A stretch of DNA of 64,000 nucleotides from contig JAKFDL010000023.1 of NCBI GenBank assembly GCA_036676175.1, forward strand, positions 1 to 64,000, written 5' to 3'. Shown here piece after piece: positions 33,179 to 42,297 of this stretch; within the stretch, counting starts at the first letter, position 1, and the number at the start of each line of letters is the position of its first letter. The position numbers and the translations under genes were made by a program. The notes beneath the pieces were generated by a model. It searched no databases and was not told where the DNA came from. It saw only the letters and a list, made by a program, of their open reading frames with translations. The stretch comes from Methylotenera_A sp036676175 (lineage in GTDB: Bacteria > Pseudomonadota > Gammaproteobacteria > Burkholderiales > Methylophilaceae).

Positions 33179-33637
33179 ATGATTACGTTGAATATTAATG
33201 GCAAAGAACAGCAGCTTGACGCAACCGGTGACATGCCGATTCTGTGGGCATTGAGGGATGTAGCGCATCTTACCGGTACAAAATTTGGCTGTGGTATGGC
33301 GCAGTGTGGTGCTTGTACCGTACTTCTTGATGGGCAGGCGATACGCTCGTGCATAACACCCATTTCTGCGGCTGAGGGTAAAAAAATTACCACGATTGAA
33401 GACGCTCAAAATGACAAAGTAGGCCAAGCTGTACAAGCAGCTTGGAGCGAAATTGATGTAGTGCAATGTGGTTACTGCCAATCTGGCCAAATTATGTCTG
33501 CCATGGCTTTACTGGCTAACAATAAAAAACCAACGGATGCCGATATTGATGCAGCCATGAGCGGCAATATATGCCGTTGTGGTACTTACCCGCGTATCCG
33601 CGCTGCAATCCATGCTGCTGCAACTAAATTAGCTTAA
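33179..33637 (+). CDS. Molybdenum hydroxylase 2Fe-2S subunit (isoquinoline 1-oxidoreductase alpha-like)
   Basis: The 152-residue subunit binds two [2Fe-2S] clusters: a plant-ferredoxin-like site CGMAQCGACTVLLDG (about 38-52, with the fourth Cys near residue 60 in RSCITPISA) and a helical site CGYCQSGQIMSAMALL with CRCG near residue 135. It matches IorA/CoxS-type subunits which pass electrons from the molybdenum centre. GGAG lies ahead of the ATG. It has no export signal, so it must cross the membrane with its Tat-signal-bearing partner encoded 11 bp downstream. Confidence 0.94.
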   Translation: MITLNINGKEQQLDATGDMPILWALRDVAHLTGTKFGCGMAQCGACTVLLDGQAIRSCITPISAAEGKKITTIEDAQNDKVGQAVQAAWSEIDVVQCGYCQSGQIMSAMALLANNKKPTDADIDAAMSGNICRCGTYPRIRAAIHAAATKLA

Positions 33638-33647
33638 GGAGCAGACC

Positions 33648-35840
33648 ATGAACGCACCCTTAAAAAATAGCCCGTTGAATATTTCAAGACGTACTTTTAT
33701 CAAAGCGTCTGCCCTTGTCGCAGGTGGTCTTATTATTGGTTTTACTATTCCACACGCTAAACGCTTTTTAATGCCTGGCGCCACCCCAACAGATGCAGCC
33801 AAAGACGCATCAAAGTTACCTACGCCAAATGCATTTTTGCGTATTGGTACTGACAACACCATTACCGTTATGCTTGCGCATAGCGAGATGGGGCAAAGTA
33901 TTTGGACTACATTGCCCATGTTGATTGCTGAAGAGCTGGACGCAGATTGGAGCAACATTAAAGTTGAGCATGCTTCTGCAGCGCCCGAATATGCGCATAC
34001 TGCTTACGGTCTTCAAATCACGGGCGGCTCTTCTACTACTTGGTCTGAGTTCGACCGTTACCGCCAAGCTGGCGCATTGACACGTGCGCTGTTAATCAAT
34101 GCCGCGGCTGAGAAATTAGGTGCTTTTGCTGATAGCCTTAAAACTGAAAATGGCTTTGTACTCAGCGGCGATAAAAAAATTAGATATGGTGAGTTGGCAG
34201 AAGCTGCGGCTAAGTTAGAAACGCCAAAATCCGTCACTTTAAAAAACCCTAATGACTGGAAAATCATTGGCAAGGCGACCAAGCGTTTGGATGGCCCTGA
34301 AAAAATAAATGGCACGGCAGTATTTGGCCAGGATATTCAATTTGAAGGCTTGATGACGGCGATGGTTGCGCGTTCCCCCGTGTTTGGTGGAAAAGTGAAA
34401 ACGTTTGATGCCAGTGCTACGAAGAAAATCAAAGGCGTAAAAAATGTGTTGCAGGTGCCGACAGGGGTGGCAGTAATTGCAGATAATTATTGGGCGGCGA
34501 AAACAGGCCGTGAGGCGTTAAAAGTAGATTGGGATTTGGGCGAAAATGCCAGCCTTGATTCAAAAGCACTATTTGCAGAATATAAAAAATTAGCCGCAAC
34601 AACGGGCTTAATCGCAGCAAAAGCCGGTGACAACAAAGCCGCCATGGCTAAAGCCGAAAAATTCATTGATACCGAATATGCATTACCCTATTTGGCGCAC
34701 TCGCCTATGGAGCCACTGAATTGCTCAGTGAAAATTGAAAAAGATGGCTGTGAGATTTGGACTGGTACGCAAATGCAGGGTACGGATCAAGCAGCTGCGG
34801 CAAAAATACTTGGCTTAAAACCAGAGCAGGTCAAAATCCATACTGTATTTTTGGGTGGCGGTTTTGGCCGTCGGGCCAATCCTGCGGCTGATTTTGTATC
34901 AGAAGCGGTACAAGTGGCCAAAGCGGCAGGTGTACCTGTGAAAACCGTGTGGAGCCGCGAAGATGATGTGAAGGGTGGCTATTACCGTCCTATGTATGTA
35001 CACAAAGCCAAAATCGCTTTGGATGCAAATGGCATGCCGTCTGCTTGGGAGCATGTGGCGGTTGGTCAGTCTATTATGGCAGGTACGCCGTTTGAAGCAT
35101 TTCAAATTAAAGATGGCATTGATGCCACCTCAGTAGAAGGCACTGCAGATTCACCTTATTTAAAAAATATCCCCAACTATCAAGTCAGTTTGCACACGGA
35201 CAAAACTAAAGTACCTGTACTTTGGTGGCGTTCGGTCGGGCACAGTCACACGGCATTTGTAATGGAAAGTTTGATTGATGAGCTTGCTAATTTGGCTAAA
35301 AAAGACCCGTTGGAATATCGCCGCGCGCTGTTAAAAGACCATCCACGGCATTTGGCAGCGCTAAATTTAGCTGCTGAAAAAGCGGACTGGAATAAGCCAC
35401 TAGCTAAAGGTGTGTTCCGTGGAATTGCCGTGCACGAGTCTTTCGGTAGTTTTGTGGCACAGATTGCAGAAGTTTCAGTAGACAAAGGTGAAGTCAAAGT
35501 GCATCGCATCATTTCTGCCATTGATTGCGGCCTAGCGGTGAACCCTGATTCACTGAAGGCACAAATGGAATCATCGGTTTCATTTGGTTTAGGTGCTGCC
35601 ATGCAAAGCGAGATTACCTTTAAAGAGGGCATGGTGGAGCAATCTAACTTCCATGATTACCAAGTGATGCGCATGGCAAATATGCCTAAAGTAGAAGTAT
35701 ATATTGTGCAAAGCACTGAAAAAATGGGCGGCGTCGGCGAACCGGGATTGCCACCTGTGGCACCTGCCGTGACCAATGCGATTTTCGCAGCAACAGGTAA
35801 ACGCATTCGCACGTTGCCAATAGGCAATCAACTCGCTTGA
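33648..35840 (+). CDS. Molybdenum hydroxylase large subunit, Tat-exported (isoquinoline 1-oxidoreductase beta-like)
   Basis: The 730-residue catalytic subunit starts with a twin-arginine signal (SRRTFIK at about 13-19 and a hydrophobic helix), which places the enzyme in the periplasm. Molybdopterin-cytosine dinucleotide binding segments include MLAHSEMGQS, GTQMQGTDQAAAAK, GGGFGRRANPAADF, and VGEPGLPPVAPAV, whose Glu is the usual catalytic base. The family oxidises aldehydes or N-heterocycles with water as oxygen donor. Cytochrome c subunits that often accompany it are not present here. It is followed 9 bp later by xdhC. The true substrate cannot be told from sequence. Confidence 0.92.
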   Translation: MNAPLKNSPLNISRRTFIKASALVAGGLIIGFTIPHAKRFLMPGATPTDAAKDASKLPTPNAFLRIGTDNTITVMLAHSEMGQSIWTTLPMLIAEELDADWSNIKVEHASAAPEYAHTAYGLQITGGSSTTWSEFDRYRQAGALTRALLINAAAEKLGAFADSLKTENGFVLSGDKKIRYGELAEAAAKLETPKSVTLKNPNDWKIIGKATKRLDGPEKINGTAVFGQDIQFEGLMTAMVARSPVFGGKVKTFDASATKKIKGVKNVLQVPTGVAVIADNYWAAKTGREALKVDWDLGENASLDSKALFAEYKKLAATTGLIAAKAGDNKAAMAKAEKFIDTEYALPYLAHSPMEPLNCSVKIEKDGCEIWTGTQMQGTDQAAAAKILGLKPEQVKIHTVFLGGGFGRRANPAADFVSEAVQVAKAAGVPVKTVWSREDDVKGGYYRPMYVHKAKIALDANGMPSAWEHVAVGQSIMAGTPFEAFQIKDGIDATSVEGTADSPYLKNIPNYQVSLHTDKTKVPVLWWRSVGHSHTAFVMESLIDELANLAKKDPLEYRRALLKDHPRHLAALNLAAEKADWNKPLAKGVFRGIAVHESFGSFVAQIAEVSVDKGEVKVHRIISAIDCGLAVNPDSLKAQMESSVSFGLGAAMQSEITFKEGMVEQSNFHDYQVMRMANMPKVEVYIVQSTEKMGGVGEPGLPPVAPAVTNAIFAATGKRIRTLPIGNQLA

Positions 35841-35849
35841 GATTAGCGT

Positions 35850-36842
35850 ATGAAATCTGCTGATTTAGAAGTGTTAACCCGTGCGCTGGAATGGCTGGAG
35901 AGTGGCTATCAAGCGCATTTGTTCACCGTGGTGCAAACTTGGGGTTCAGCACCGCGCTTGCCAGGTGCAATATTGGTGGTGCGCGATGATGGGCATTTGA
36001 TTGGCTCAGTTTCAGGCGGCTGTATTGAAGATGACCTGGCTGATAAAGCACGCAATCAAGCACTACCCAAAGTGCCTACTGTGATGGAGTACGGCATTAG
36101 CCGAGATGAGGCGCAGCGCTTCCGCATTCCTTGTGGTGGTCGCTTGCAGATATTTGTTGAGCCACTGAACATTGTAGAGCAATTACAACTGTTGCTTGAT
36201 AGTTTGCAAGATAGAAAACTCATCAAACGCTCGGTGAATTTGAAAACGGGGCAAATCAAGTTAATGCAGGTGCTGCCTGAAGGGTTGCCAAAAATCGAAG
36301 GCGATTGGTTTCACACCTACTTTGGGCCGCAGTGGCGATTGCTCATTATCGGCGCGAATCAACTCGGCTCAATGCTGGCAAGCATGGCACAAGTGCTGGA
36401 TTTTGATGTGCTGATTTGTGAGCCACGCCAGGAGATTCGCGATGAATGGCATGTAGAAGGCGTCACCTGGGTTGAAGGCATGCCCGACGACGTGGTGTTG
36501 GAAATCAACGCAGATGCACATACCGCAATTGTTGCCGTGACACATGACCCCAAACTGGATGATATGGCTTTGCTGGAGGCACTTAAATCGGACGCGTTTT
36601 ATGTTGGTGCTTTAGGCTCACACAAAAATCAAGAAAAGCGGCGTGAACGTCTGCGCATGTTTGATTTGAATGAGCTGGAAATCTCTACCCTGCGCGGGCC
36701 AGTGGGCTTGCAAATCGGCAGCCGTACACCAGCTGAAATTGCCATCGCTATCCTTGCTGAGCTAATTCAGGTAAGAGCGCAACAACTGAAAATGGGCGCT
36801 GGCTTTATCAGTAATATGACGGATATTCGCTGCCAAGCTTAG
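35850..36842 (+). CDS. XdhC-family molybdenum cofactor maturation protein
   Basis: The 330-residue protein has the XdhC/CoxI N-terminal part (VQTWGSAPRLPGAILVVRDDGHLIGSVSGGCIEDDL) and a C-terminal Rossmann domain (LLIIGANQLGSMLASMAQ, then YVGALGSHKNQEKRRERL). Such proteins bind the molybdenum cofactor, promote its sulfuration and insert it in xanthine-oxidase-type enzymes. Position right after the Mo subunit gene fits that role. Its stop overlaps that of the convergent mocA-like gene by 4 bp. Confidence 0.93.
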   Translation: MKSADLEVLTRALEWLESGYQAHLFTVVQTWGSAPRLPGAILVVRDDGHLIGSVSGGCIEDDLADKARNQALPKVPTVMEYGISRDEAQRFRIPCGGRLQIFVEPLNIVEQLQLLLDSLQDRKLIKRSVNLKTGQIKLMQVLPEGLPKIEGDWFHTYFGPQWRLLIIGANQLGSMLASMAQVLDFDVLICEPRQEIRDEWHVEGVTWVEGMPDDVVLEINADAHTAIVAVTHDPKLDDMALLEALKSDAFYVGALGSHKNQEKRRERLRMFDLNELEISTLRGPVGLQIGSRTPAEIAIAILAELIQVRAQQLKMGAGFISNMTDIRCQA

Positions 36843-37429
36843 TTTTTAAAATCGCTATCTGTTAAATCCGCTGGCGTATCAATATCTGCCAAAATTCCAG
36901 CATCATCCGTTGGCAAGAGGTGAATCTCATGGGGATAGCGCTTGATAATAGAACGCGCACCTTCATCGCCTTGCAGATTTTCTAACGCATTGCGGAATTT
37001 TGCGGAAAAACCTACAGGATGTCCGCGTTGATTTTGATGCGTAGGAATCACAATTGAAGCGCCACCCGCAATTTTATCCGCTACTACGCGTATGGTTTTT
37101 GGTCGAATGTAAGGCATATCCGCCAGCCCAATCACAAACCCATCCTTCGCTGCTTCAAAACTTGAGGAATAGCGGATGGCAGCAGTCAAGCTATCGGCCA
37201 TTTCATGCTCATTATCATTGCAAAAAATCACTTTCAAACCAGCATTAACCAGCAATGATGCCAGCGCTTTATTTTCTGGCCTAAGCACTGCAATGCACTC
37301 TGGAATCGCTTGAATCAAATGCTCTGCAGACGCCAATGCTATCGGCCGGCCGTCTGCTAAAAGTTGTAAAAGTTTATCGGTTGACCCAAACCTGCGAGAA
37401 AAGCCAGCCGCCAATAGAATGCCTACCAT
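36839..37429 (-). CDS. mocA: MocA-like molybdenum cofactor cytidylyltransferase
   Basis: The 196-residue nucleotidyltransferase has the loop GILLAAGFSRRFGSTDKLLQ (residues 3-22), FVIGLADMPYI (metal-binding Asp) and HQNQRGHPVGFSAKF. It should attach CMP to molybdopterin, giving the dinucleotide form used by xanthine-oxidase-type enzymes. This fits the neighbouring hydroxylase, although it is on the opposite strand and overlaps xdhC tail to tail. A guanylyltransferase activity cannot be fully excluded from the sequence. Confidence 0.88.
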   Translation of the reverse strand: MVGILLAAGFSRRFGSTDKLLQLLADGRPIALASAEHLIQAIPECIAVLRPENKALASLLVNAGLKVIFCNDNEHEMADSLTAAIRYSSSFEAAKDGFVIGLADMPYIRPKTIRVVADKIAGGASIVIPTHQNQRGHPVGFSAKFRNALENLQGDEGARSIIKRYPHEIHLLPTDDAGILADIDTPADLTDSDFKN

Positions 37430-37432
37430 GAG

Positions 37433-37461
37433 TTAAACTAGATTAATAAGCGCTAGTTTAA
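37433..37461. repeat. Perfect 9-bp inverted repeat upstream of mocA
   Basis: TTAAACTAG and CTAGTTTAA flank 11 bases just upstream of the mocA-like start and downstream of the OpgB-like gene on the same strand. No U-tract follows in the direction of transcription. It may be an operator for mocA. Confidence 0.4.
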
Positions 37462-37499
37462 TGGTAAAACATTGCGCTGCAATAGTTGGTTTTTTGTGG

Positions 37500-39002
37500 T
37501 CATCGGGTACTCCATAATTCTAGGTACTTATCTGATTTATTTAAAAGATTGTTGTTCATCTCTTCATAATTCAGTAATTTGGCAGAGAAATCTTCGTTTG
37601 AAAACGCTGTGACGCCCAACCCAAGTTTACCCCCTTCAACCTTAAAACCAATAAAATCTAATATGCTAGGTAACATATCAAAAGGAAGTATCACATCTCG
37701 GTTTCTTGAGGTGGGCTTAGCTGAGATAAATTTATTAAAAATGAGGCGCTCTTTGACTTGATGTAATTTACCATAGACTGGGTTTTCCATGGCTAAGTGA
37801 TCGCCAATAATGACAACGTTGGTGTCTTTCAAGTAGTTATTTTTTTTCATAAACTTCACGAATGCAGAAACCTGTTCAGAGGTGCACTCGACGACAGACT
37901 CAAACGATTTTGCCCCTTTTGCTTTGCAGTATTTAGAAAAGTGTCCATCCGGACCATGCGTATCAATGGTGGTGATGGTCAGGTTAAAAGGTTGGTTGGA
38001 CGTATGTAATTCAACCAGTTTTTCTTTGGCGAGTTTGAATAAATCATCGTCATACAGCCCCCAGTAATTAAGCGCTGGATTTTGTAATTGACTGACTAGC
38101 TCATCTCTACCAAGCACCTCGTCATAGTGATGATTTTTAAAGAACATGCCTTTGCCCGCAAACGCCAAGGCATCACCGCCCATATAGACATTGCGATAGC
38201 CGGCTTGATGCAGGATGTCACCGAGGCAAATCGCATTCGGTAAGAAACTTTTGATGACTTGGCCTTGGTCGTTGCCGTCGTACATGGTGATGCTTTTAAG
38301 GGGTAATCCACATTGGGTCGCGGTGATGCCAGCGATGGTCCACCAACTTCCCGGGGCAGATCTGTAAGACGGGAAGCTAGTGCCAGGCAGCTTGTCTAAG
38401 CTGGCAAGTAGATTTTTGCCAAATATTTCCTTGTGCTTATAGGTGTTGTCTAGGCTTTCGACATAGATGAGTACAAGATTCTTAGGTTGAGCAGGCGGAA
38501 GTATGTTGACTGATGCTGGATTTAAATAATGCTCTGCAAAATAATCTTTGCCAAGTAGCTGATAGACAAACACGCTGACTGAAAACTGGAAGCAAAAAAA
38601 TACGCACGCACCTAGCATGGCATAGAAAGGCGCACGGTGCCCAATAAACCAATAGAACACTTTTAGTACATGGATATTGCCGTGACGTGCTGGTTTTGTA
38701 ATCCAATGGCTAGAGTCATACACCAAAAACAGGGCGATAGAATATTCGATGATGATCAGTAGAAAAGCGCTGATTAAAGGGGTGACTATGCACCAAATAA
38801 CGAAGCTTTCAATAATGATAGCGTCAGTATCTAATAGGCCCTCGGTGCCAAATTGCGCGTGATACAGCAATTGCTCAAGTGAAGGCTCACCAAATTTACT
38901 CGGTACCCATATCGCTAGTGCCAATATAAAAAACGCTAATAGGTAGGTAGAGAACCTGATGAAGCTTCTCAGCCAGTGGCGGTAAGTATTACTGTGTTGC
39001 AT
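37500..39002 (-). CDS. OpgB-like phosphoglycerol transferase (alkaline phosphatase superfamily)
   Basis: The 500-residue protein has four or more membrane helices in its first 165 residues, then a periplasmic sulfatase-like domain: LVLIYVESLDNTY (metal site), SWWTIAGITATQCGLPL (matching the TIAG-ASQCG-PL nucleophile region of MdoB/OpgB), YMGGDALAF, TIDTHGPDGHFS and VIIGDHLAM. OpgB moves phosphoglycerol from phosphatidylglycerol to periplasmic glucans. It lies 20 bp downstream of a beta-glucan synthase gene on the same strand, which strongly suggests it decorates that glucan. Alternatives are LtaS-like or phosphoethanolamine transferases. Confidence 0.85.
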   Translation of the reverse strand: MQHSNTYRHWLRSFIRFSTYLLAFFILALAIWVPSKFGEPSLEQLLYHAQFGTEGLLDTDAIIIESFVIWCIVTPLISAFLLIIIEYSIALFLVYDSSHWITKPARHGNIHVLKVFYWFIGHRAPFYAMLGACVFFCFQFSVSVFVYQLLGKDYFAEHYLNPASVNILPPAQPKNLVLIYVESLDNTYKHKEIFGKNLLASLDKLPGTSFPSYRSAPGSWWTIAGITATQCGLPLKSITMYDGNDQGQVIKSFLPNAICLGDILHQAGYRNVYMGGDALAFAGKGMFFKNHHYDEVLGRDELVSQLQNPALNYWGLYDDDLFKLAKEKLVELHTSNQPFNLTITTIDTHGPDGHFSKYCKAKGAKSFESVVECTSEQVSAFVKFMKKNNYLKDTNVVIIGDHLAMENPVYGKLHQVKERLIFNKFISAKPTSRNRDVILPFDMLPSILDFIGFKVEGGKLGLGVTAFSNEDFSAKLLNYEEMNNNLLNKSDKYLELWSTR

Positions 39003-39022
39003 GGGGTAGGAAAGGATTTCGG

Positions 39023-41602
39023 TTAAACATCTTTTTTATTCTCTTTTAAGTAGATTAACTGGCAGGCTAGCGCACTTAAATAAGGTAAGGATTGCAGGCT
39101 TAGTAACGCAACCCAAATTTGCGCATCCGCATTGTTAAAGCCACGTGTGACCAACATGGCGATAGCAGACGCGAATAGTGCCATTAGCAGTAACACCTCT
39201 TCTCTAATCGGCTGAATCCATTCAAATGCACTGTCTTTTTGGGCCACTTTGCCCTTGGCTGTGACTCTAAACACACCATCTTTTTTAATTAGGCCGCTGA
39301 TGATGCCTTTGGCGATGGCATGTGATAGGCCAAGGCTGGCGACAGAGGCGCCTAAAATATCTACCCACTTGCACTGCATAGTTTTTCTGTAAAGAATAGG
39401 GCCCATGGCTGCTTTAATGAGTAAGAAGCAAATGATGGTAATAATCATCAGCGATACTGGCAAGCTAAACGCATGTGGAAATAACAGCATCGCTACAGTC
39501 CAGCCTATTGAGCCTAATGTAAATGCTAATTGCAGCGCATCACCAAGCCAGCCAAACCAGCCAGTGATGAAATGATACCGTTGCCCAAAATTAAGCGTTG
39601 AGTTACCTAGTAGCTTTGGCAGGTGATGTTTTAGGATTTGCATGGCCCCAAATGCCCACCTGAAACGCTGTGACTTGAGCGCGCTGAAATTGCCAGGGGT
39701 CAGACCCCTGCCAAAAGTATCATCAACATATCTCAGTTCGTAACCGTCTTCCAATAACCTTAAACCCAGTTCGGTATCCTCACAAATACACCATTCTGAC
39801 CATGCCCCACTTTTGATTAGCGCTTGATGTCTAACCAGTGTCATGGTGCCGTGTTGAATAAGCGCGTTGCGTTCATGGCGATGATGCATGCCTATCTTAA
39901 AAAAACCTTCGAATTCCCAATTGCTCATACGGCGGAAGAAATTATGCTGCCACTCCCGGTGCGCTTGCGGCGCTTGCACAACCGCAACATTCGGTTCTAC
40001 GAAATGCGGAATTAAGTCCGTTAGCCAATCCGAGGTCACTTCATAATCGGCATCGACAATACCAATCACTTCTGCGCTCGGGTTAGTTTTTGATAAGGCA
40101 AAATTAAGCGCGCCAGCTTTAAATCCTGGCCATTTGGGCAAGTGGAAAAATTTAAAATGACTTGGTAAGCTTGCCATATAGGCTTCAACTGGTTTCCATT
40201 TATCTTCATCAGTGGTGTTGTTATCCACCACAATGACTTCATAATTGGTGTAGCTAAGTTTGGCTAAGCTCTTAATGGTGGCGATCACCATTTCTGGGGG
40301 CTCGTTGTAGCAGGCTAAATGAATTGAAACAAGCGGTTCTTTTTCCGCTGGTAATGCAGCCAATCTTGAAAAGTTGCGACGCCATTTGCCCTTAAACATG
40401 ACTTCACTAAATTCAACGCCATAAATCATCAGCACGGCAGATGTCAGCATCATGCCCATCAACAGAGCAATTAGGAACGAAAAATCGGTAATCGAATAGT
40501 AGTAATCCTTAGGCAAGTTCCACGCGACTACCAGTGTGGTAACAGAAACCTGAATCAAAATGGCAAGAGACAGTCTGCCACCCAGACGCCAATGACTGAA
40601 TCTGTAAGCAATGATAAGAATAGGAATAAAAGCGATGAGGCTTGACCATATTGCTTTGATTAGCCAGCGCTCATCTTCTGGCACCGCACCTTGCAATGAA
40701 TACTTTTGCACGCGGTCAGCATCGAACATGCCCCAATAAGGACCGCCCCAGCCTTCAATTTCGGTTTTCCAAGGCTGGTCAAATGCTTCAATTAAATAGT
40801 AATCAAAATCTTGCTGGGTGCTGAGTGCTAGAAACTCCCTTACAAATTTTGCTTGATTGACTTGAGAAGCTACCGCACCCTCAATGGTAGGGCCGTTGCT
40901 AGGCCAGCCAATTTCACTAATAACAATTTTTTTTCTAGGGTAGGCAGTCAAAAGTTCTTGGTATCTTTGTTTGGCATAATTCATCGCTTGTTCAATGGGA
41001 ATGCCTTCGTGATACGGTAATAGGTGAACGGCAATAAAACTGACATGTTTGACTAGCTCAGGATTTTTAATCCACACGTGCCAAGGTTCTGCTGTGGAAA
41101 TAGGCAGGTCAGTTTCTGCTCTCATTTCGTCTAGGTAATCAATTAATTGCTCTACGGTCAAGTCAGTGCGTAGCAAGACTTCGTTGCCGACAATTGCCCG
41201 CTCAATATTAGGATACGTTTTGATCTGTTCCTTTAAAGCAACAATTTGTCTTCGATTAGCATTGAAGTCGCCGTCTAACCACGCACCAGCGGTGACTTTC
41301 ATGTTGTATCGCTCTGCTAGCGCCATCACCTCAGTGTTTTGCAGAGAATCATAAATCCTGATTTTATTAGTCAGTGGCTTTAAAAGTTTGAGATCATTGG
41401 CTAATTCAGCCGTGCTGGGGAAAATTCTTTGTAAGGGGCTTTGGTCTTTTTGAAAGCCAGCATAGGCAAAACCTTTGACGACCTTGGGCGCCTCAATTAA
41501 CAAATAAGCTTGGTTAAATAAGCTCCACAGCAAAAAATGCGCGACGGCAAAGACTGTAGCGAATATCAACGCGATGCTAAGGTTTTTTAAGCGAGGCGTC
41601 AT
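39023..41602 (-). CDS. GH17-GT2 fusion, NdvB-type beta-(1,3)-glucan synthase
   Basis: The 859-residue inner-membrane protein has a first helix (about 9-30), then a periplasmic GH17 domain (AIVGNEVLLR with acid/base Glu; VISEIGWPSNG with nucleophile Glu, near 245), more helices (about 320-390), and a cytoplasmic GT2 domain (VSIHLACYNEP, IVDADYEV, CEDTELGLRLLEDGY, and the QSQRFRWAFGA-type RFRW motif) followed by about five helices. This is the NdvB/beta-1,3-glucan arrangement, in which GT2 makes and secretes the chain and GH17 branches or cyclises it. It forms a two-gene unit with the OpgB-like gene. Linkage type is inferred from the GH17 domain. Confidence 0.88.
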   Translation of the reverse strand: MTPRLKNLSIALIFATVFAVAHFLLWSLFNQAYLLIEAPKVVKGFAYAGFQKDQSPLQRIFPSTAELANDLKLLKPLTNKIRIYDSLQNTEVMALAERYNMKVTAGAWLDGDFNANRRQIVALKEQIKTYPNIERAIVGNEVLLRTDLTVEQLIDYLDEMRAETDLPISTAEPWHVWIKNPELVKHVSFIAVHLLPYHEGIPIEQAMNYAKQRYQELLTAYPRKKIVISEIGWPSNGPTIEGAVASQVNQAKFVREFLALSTQQDFDYYLIEAFDQPWKTEIEGWGGPYWGMFDADRVQKYSLQGAVPEDERWLIKAIWSSLIAFIPILIIAYRFSHWRLGGRLSLAILIQVSVTTLVVAWNLPKDYYYSITDFSFLIALLMGMMLTSAVLMIYGVEFSEVMFKGKWRRNFSRLAALPAEKEPLVSIHLACYNEPPEMVIATIKSLAKLSYTNYEVIVVDNNTTDEDKWKPVEAYMASLPSHFKFFHLPKWPGFKAGALNFALSKTNPSAEVIGIVDADYEVTSDWLTDLIPHFVEPNVAVVQAPQAHREWQHNFFRRMSNWEFEGFFKIGMHHRHERNALIQHGTMTLVRHQALIKSGAWSEWCICEDTELGLRLLEDGYELRYVDDTFGRGLTPGNFSALKSQRFRWAFGAMQILKHHLPKLLGNSTLNFGQRYHFITGWFGWLGDALQLAFTLGSIGWTVAMLLFPHAFSLPVSLMIITIICFLLIKAAMGPILYRKTMQCKWVDILGASVASLGLSHAIAKGIISGLIKKDGVFRVTAKGKVAQKDSAFEWIQPIREEVLLLMALFASAIAMLVTRGFNNADAQIWVALLSLQSLPYLSALACQLIYLKENKKDV

Positions 41603-41779
41603 GAGTGGATGTATTCTAATGAGGGTTGTAAAGCGTTGCTACTGAATGGCTATGTTTTAAGGATGACTAAAACTTAAGTTACTATTAAAATTCAGTCGGT
41701 TATATAATTATAGCTTCTCGTACTTTTTTACGATAGCTACATTTCACATCATTTTATTACGATAGATATCATTCACTTT

Positions 41780-42247
41780 ATGTTAAAAAAATTACTTCTC
41801 GCTGTTTTAATCTTGTCAACTTCGTTAGCTCACGCAAACAATGCAAGTAATGATAGAAACTTTAGTGGTGTATATGCTTGTAAAGGCAACAACACCAAAG
41901 TAGGCGACTATGTATTCACGTTAACCTTAAAATTAAATAAGCCCAACAGTCGGGATGAAGTTAATGTATATGACGTCACCGGTCAGACCGAAAATGCAAC
42001 CAATTATTTCGGGAAAGCGTTGGCTATCGCCAATAAAATGTCATTGGCTTTCAGGATTTCTGATTACAAAGAAAATATTTTTGGCGTGGGCATGGCGGTA
42101 TTTAAGCTTAATCAAGAAAAATCGTGGACTTTTACAACGCAGTATTACGAACCAGATCAAAATGACGGTATCTCAGGTACCGAAGTCTGTGCTCTGCAAA
42201 ATCCAGTCATTCCTAAGAAATCACCAGATGAGCCTAACCAAACCTAG
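41780..42247 (+). CDS. Secreted protein of unknown function
   Basis: The 155-residue product has a clear signal peptide (MLKKLLLAVLILSTSLAHA, cleavage likely before NNA). The mature part is a probable beta-rich domain starting FSGVYACKG and has two cysteines (in VYACKG and EVCALQN) that could form a disulfide in the periplasm. It ends with a lysine/proline-rich tail. I do not recognise the family. It stands alone, convergent with the DUF502 gene, from which it is separated by 50 bp containing a weak 7-bp hairpin (TGTCAGC/GCTGACA). Confidence 0.75.
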   Translation: MLKKLLLAVLILSTSLAHANNASNDRNFSGVYACKGNNTKVGDYVFTLTLKLNKPNSRDEVNVYDVTGQTENATNYFGKALAIANKMSLAFRISDYKENIFGVGMAVFKLNQEKSWTFTTQYYEPDQNDGISGTEVCALQNPVIPKKSPDEPNQT

Positions 42248-42297
42248 GCTGTGTCAGCAGCAATCTCGGACTCTAGTTGAGAGCTGACATATTCAGT

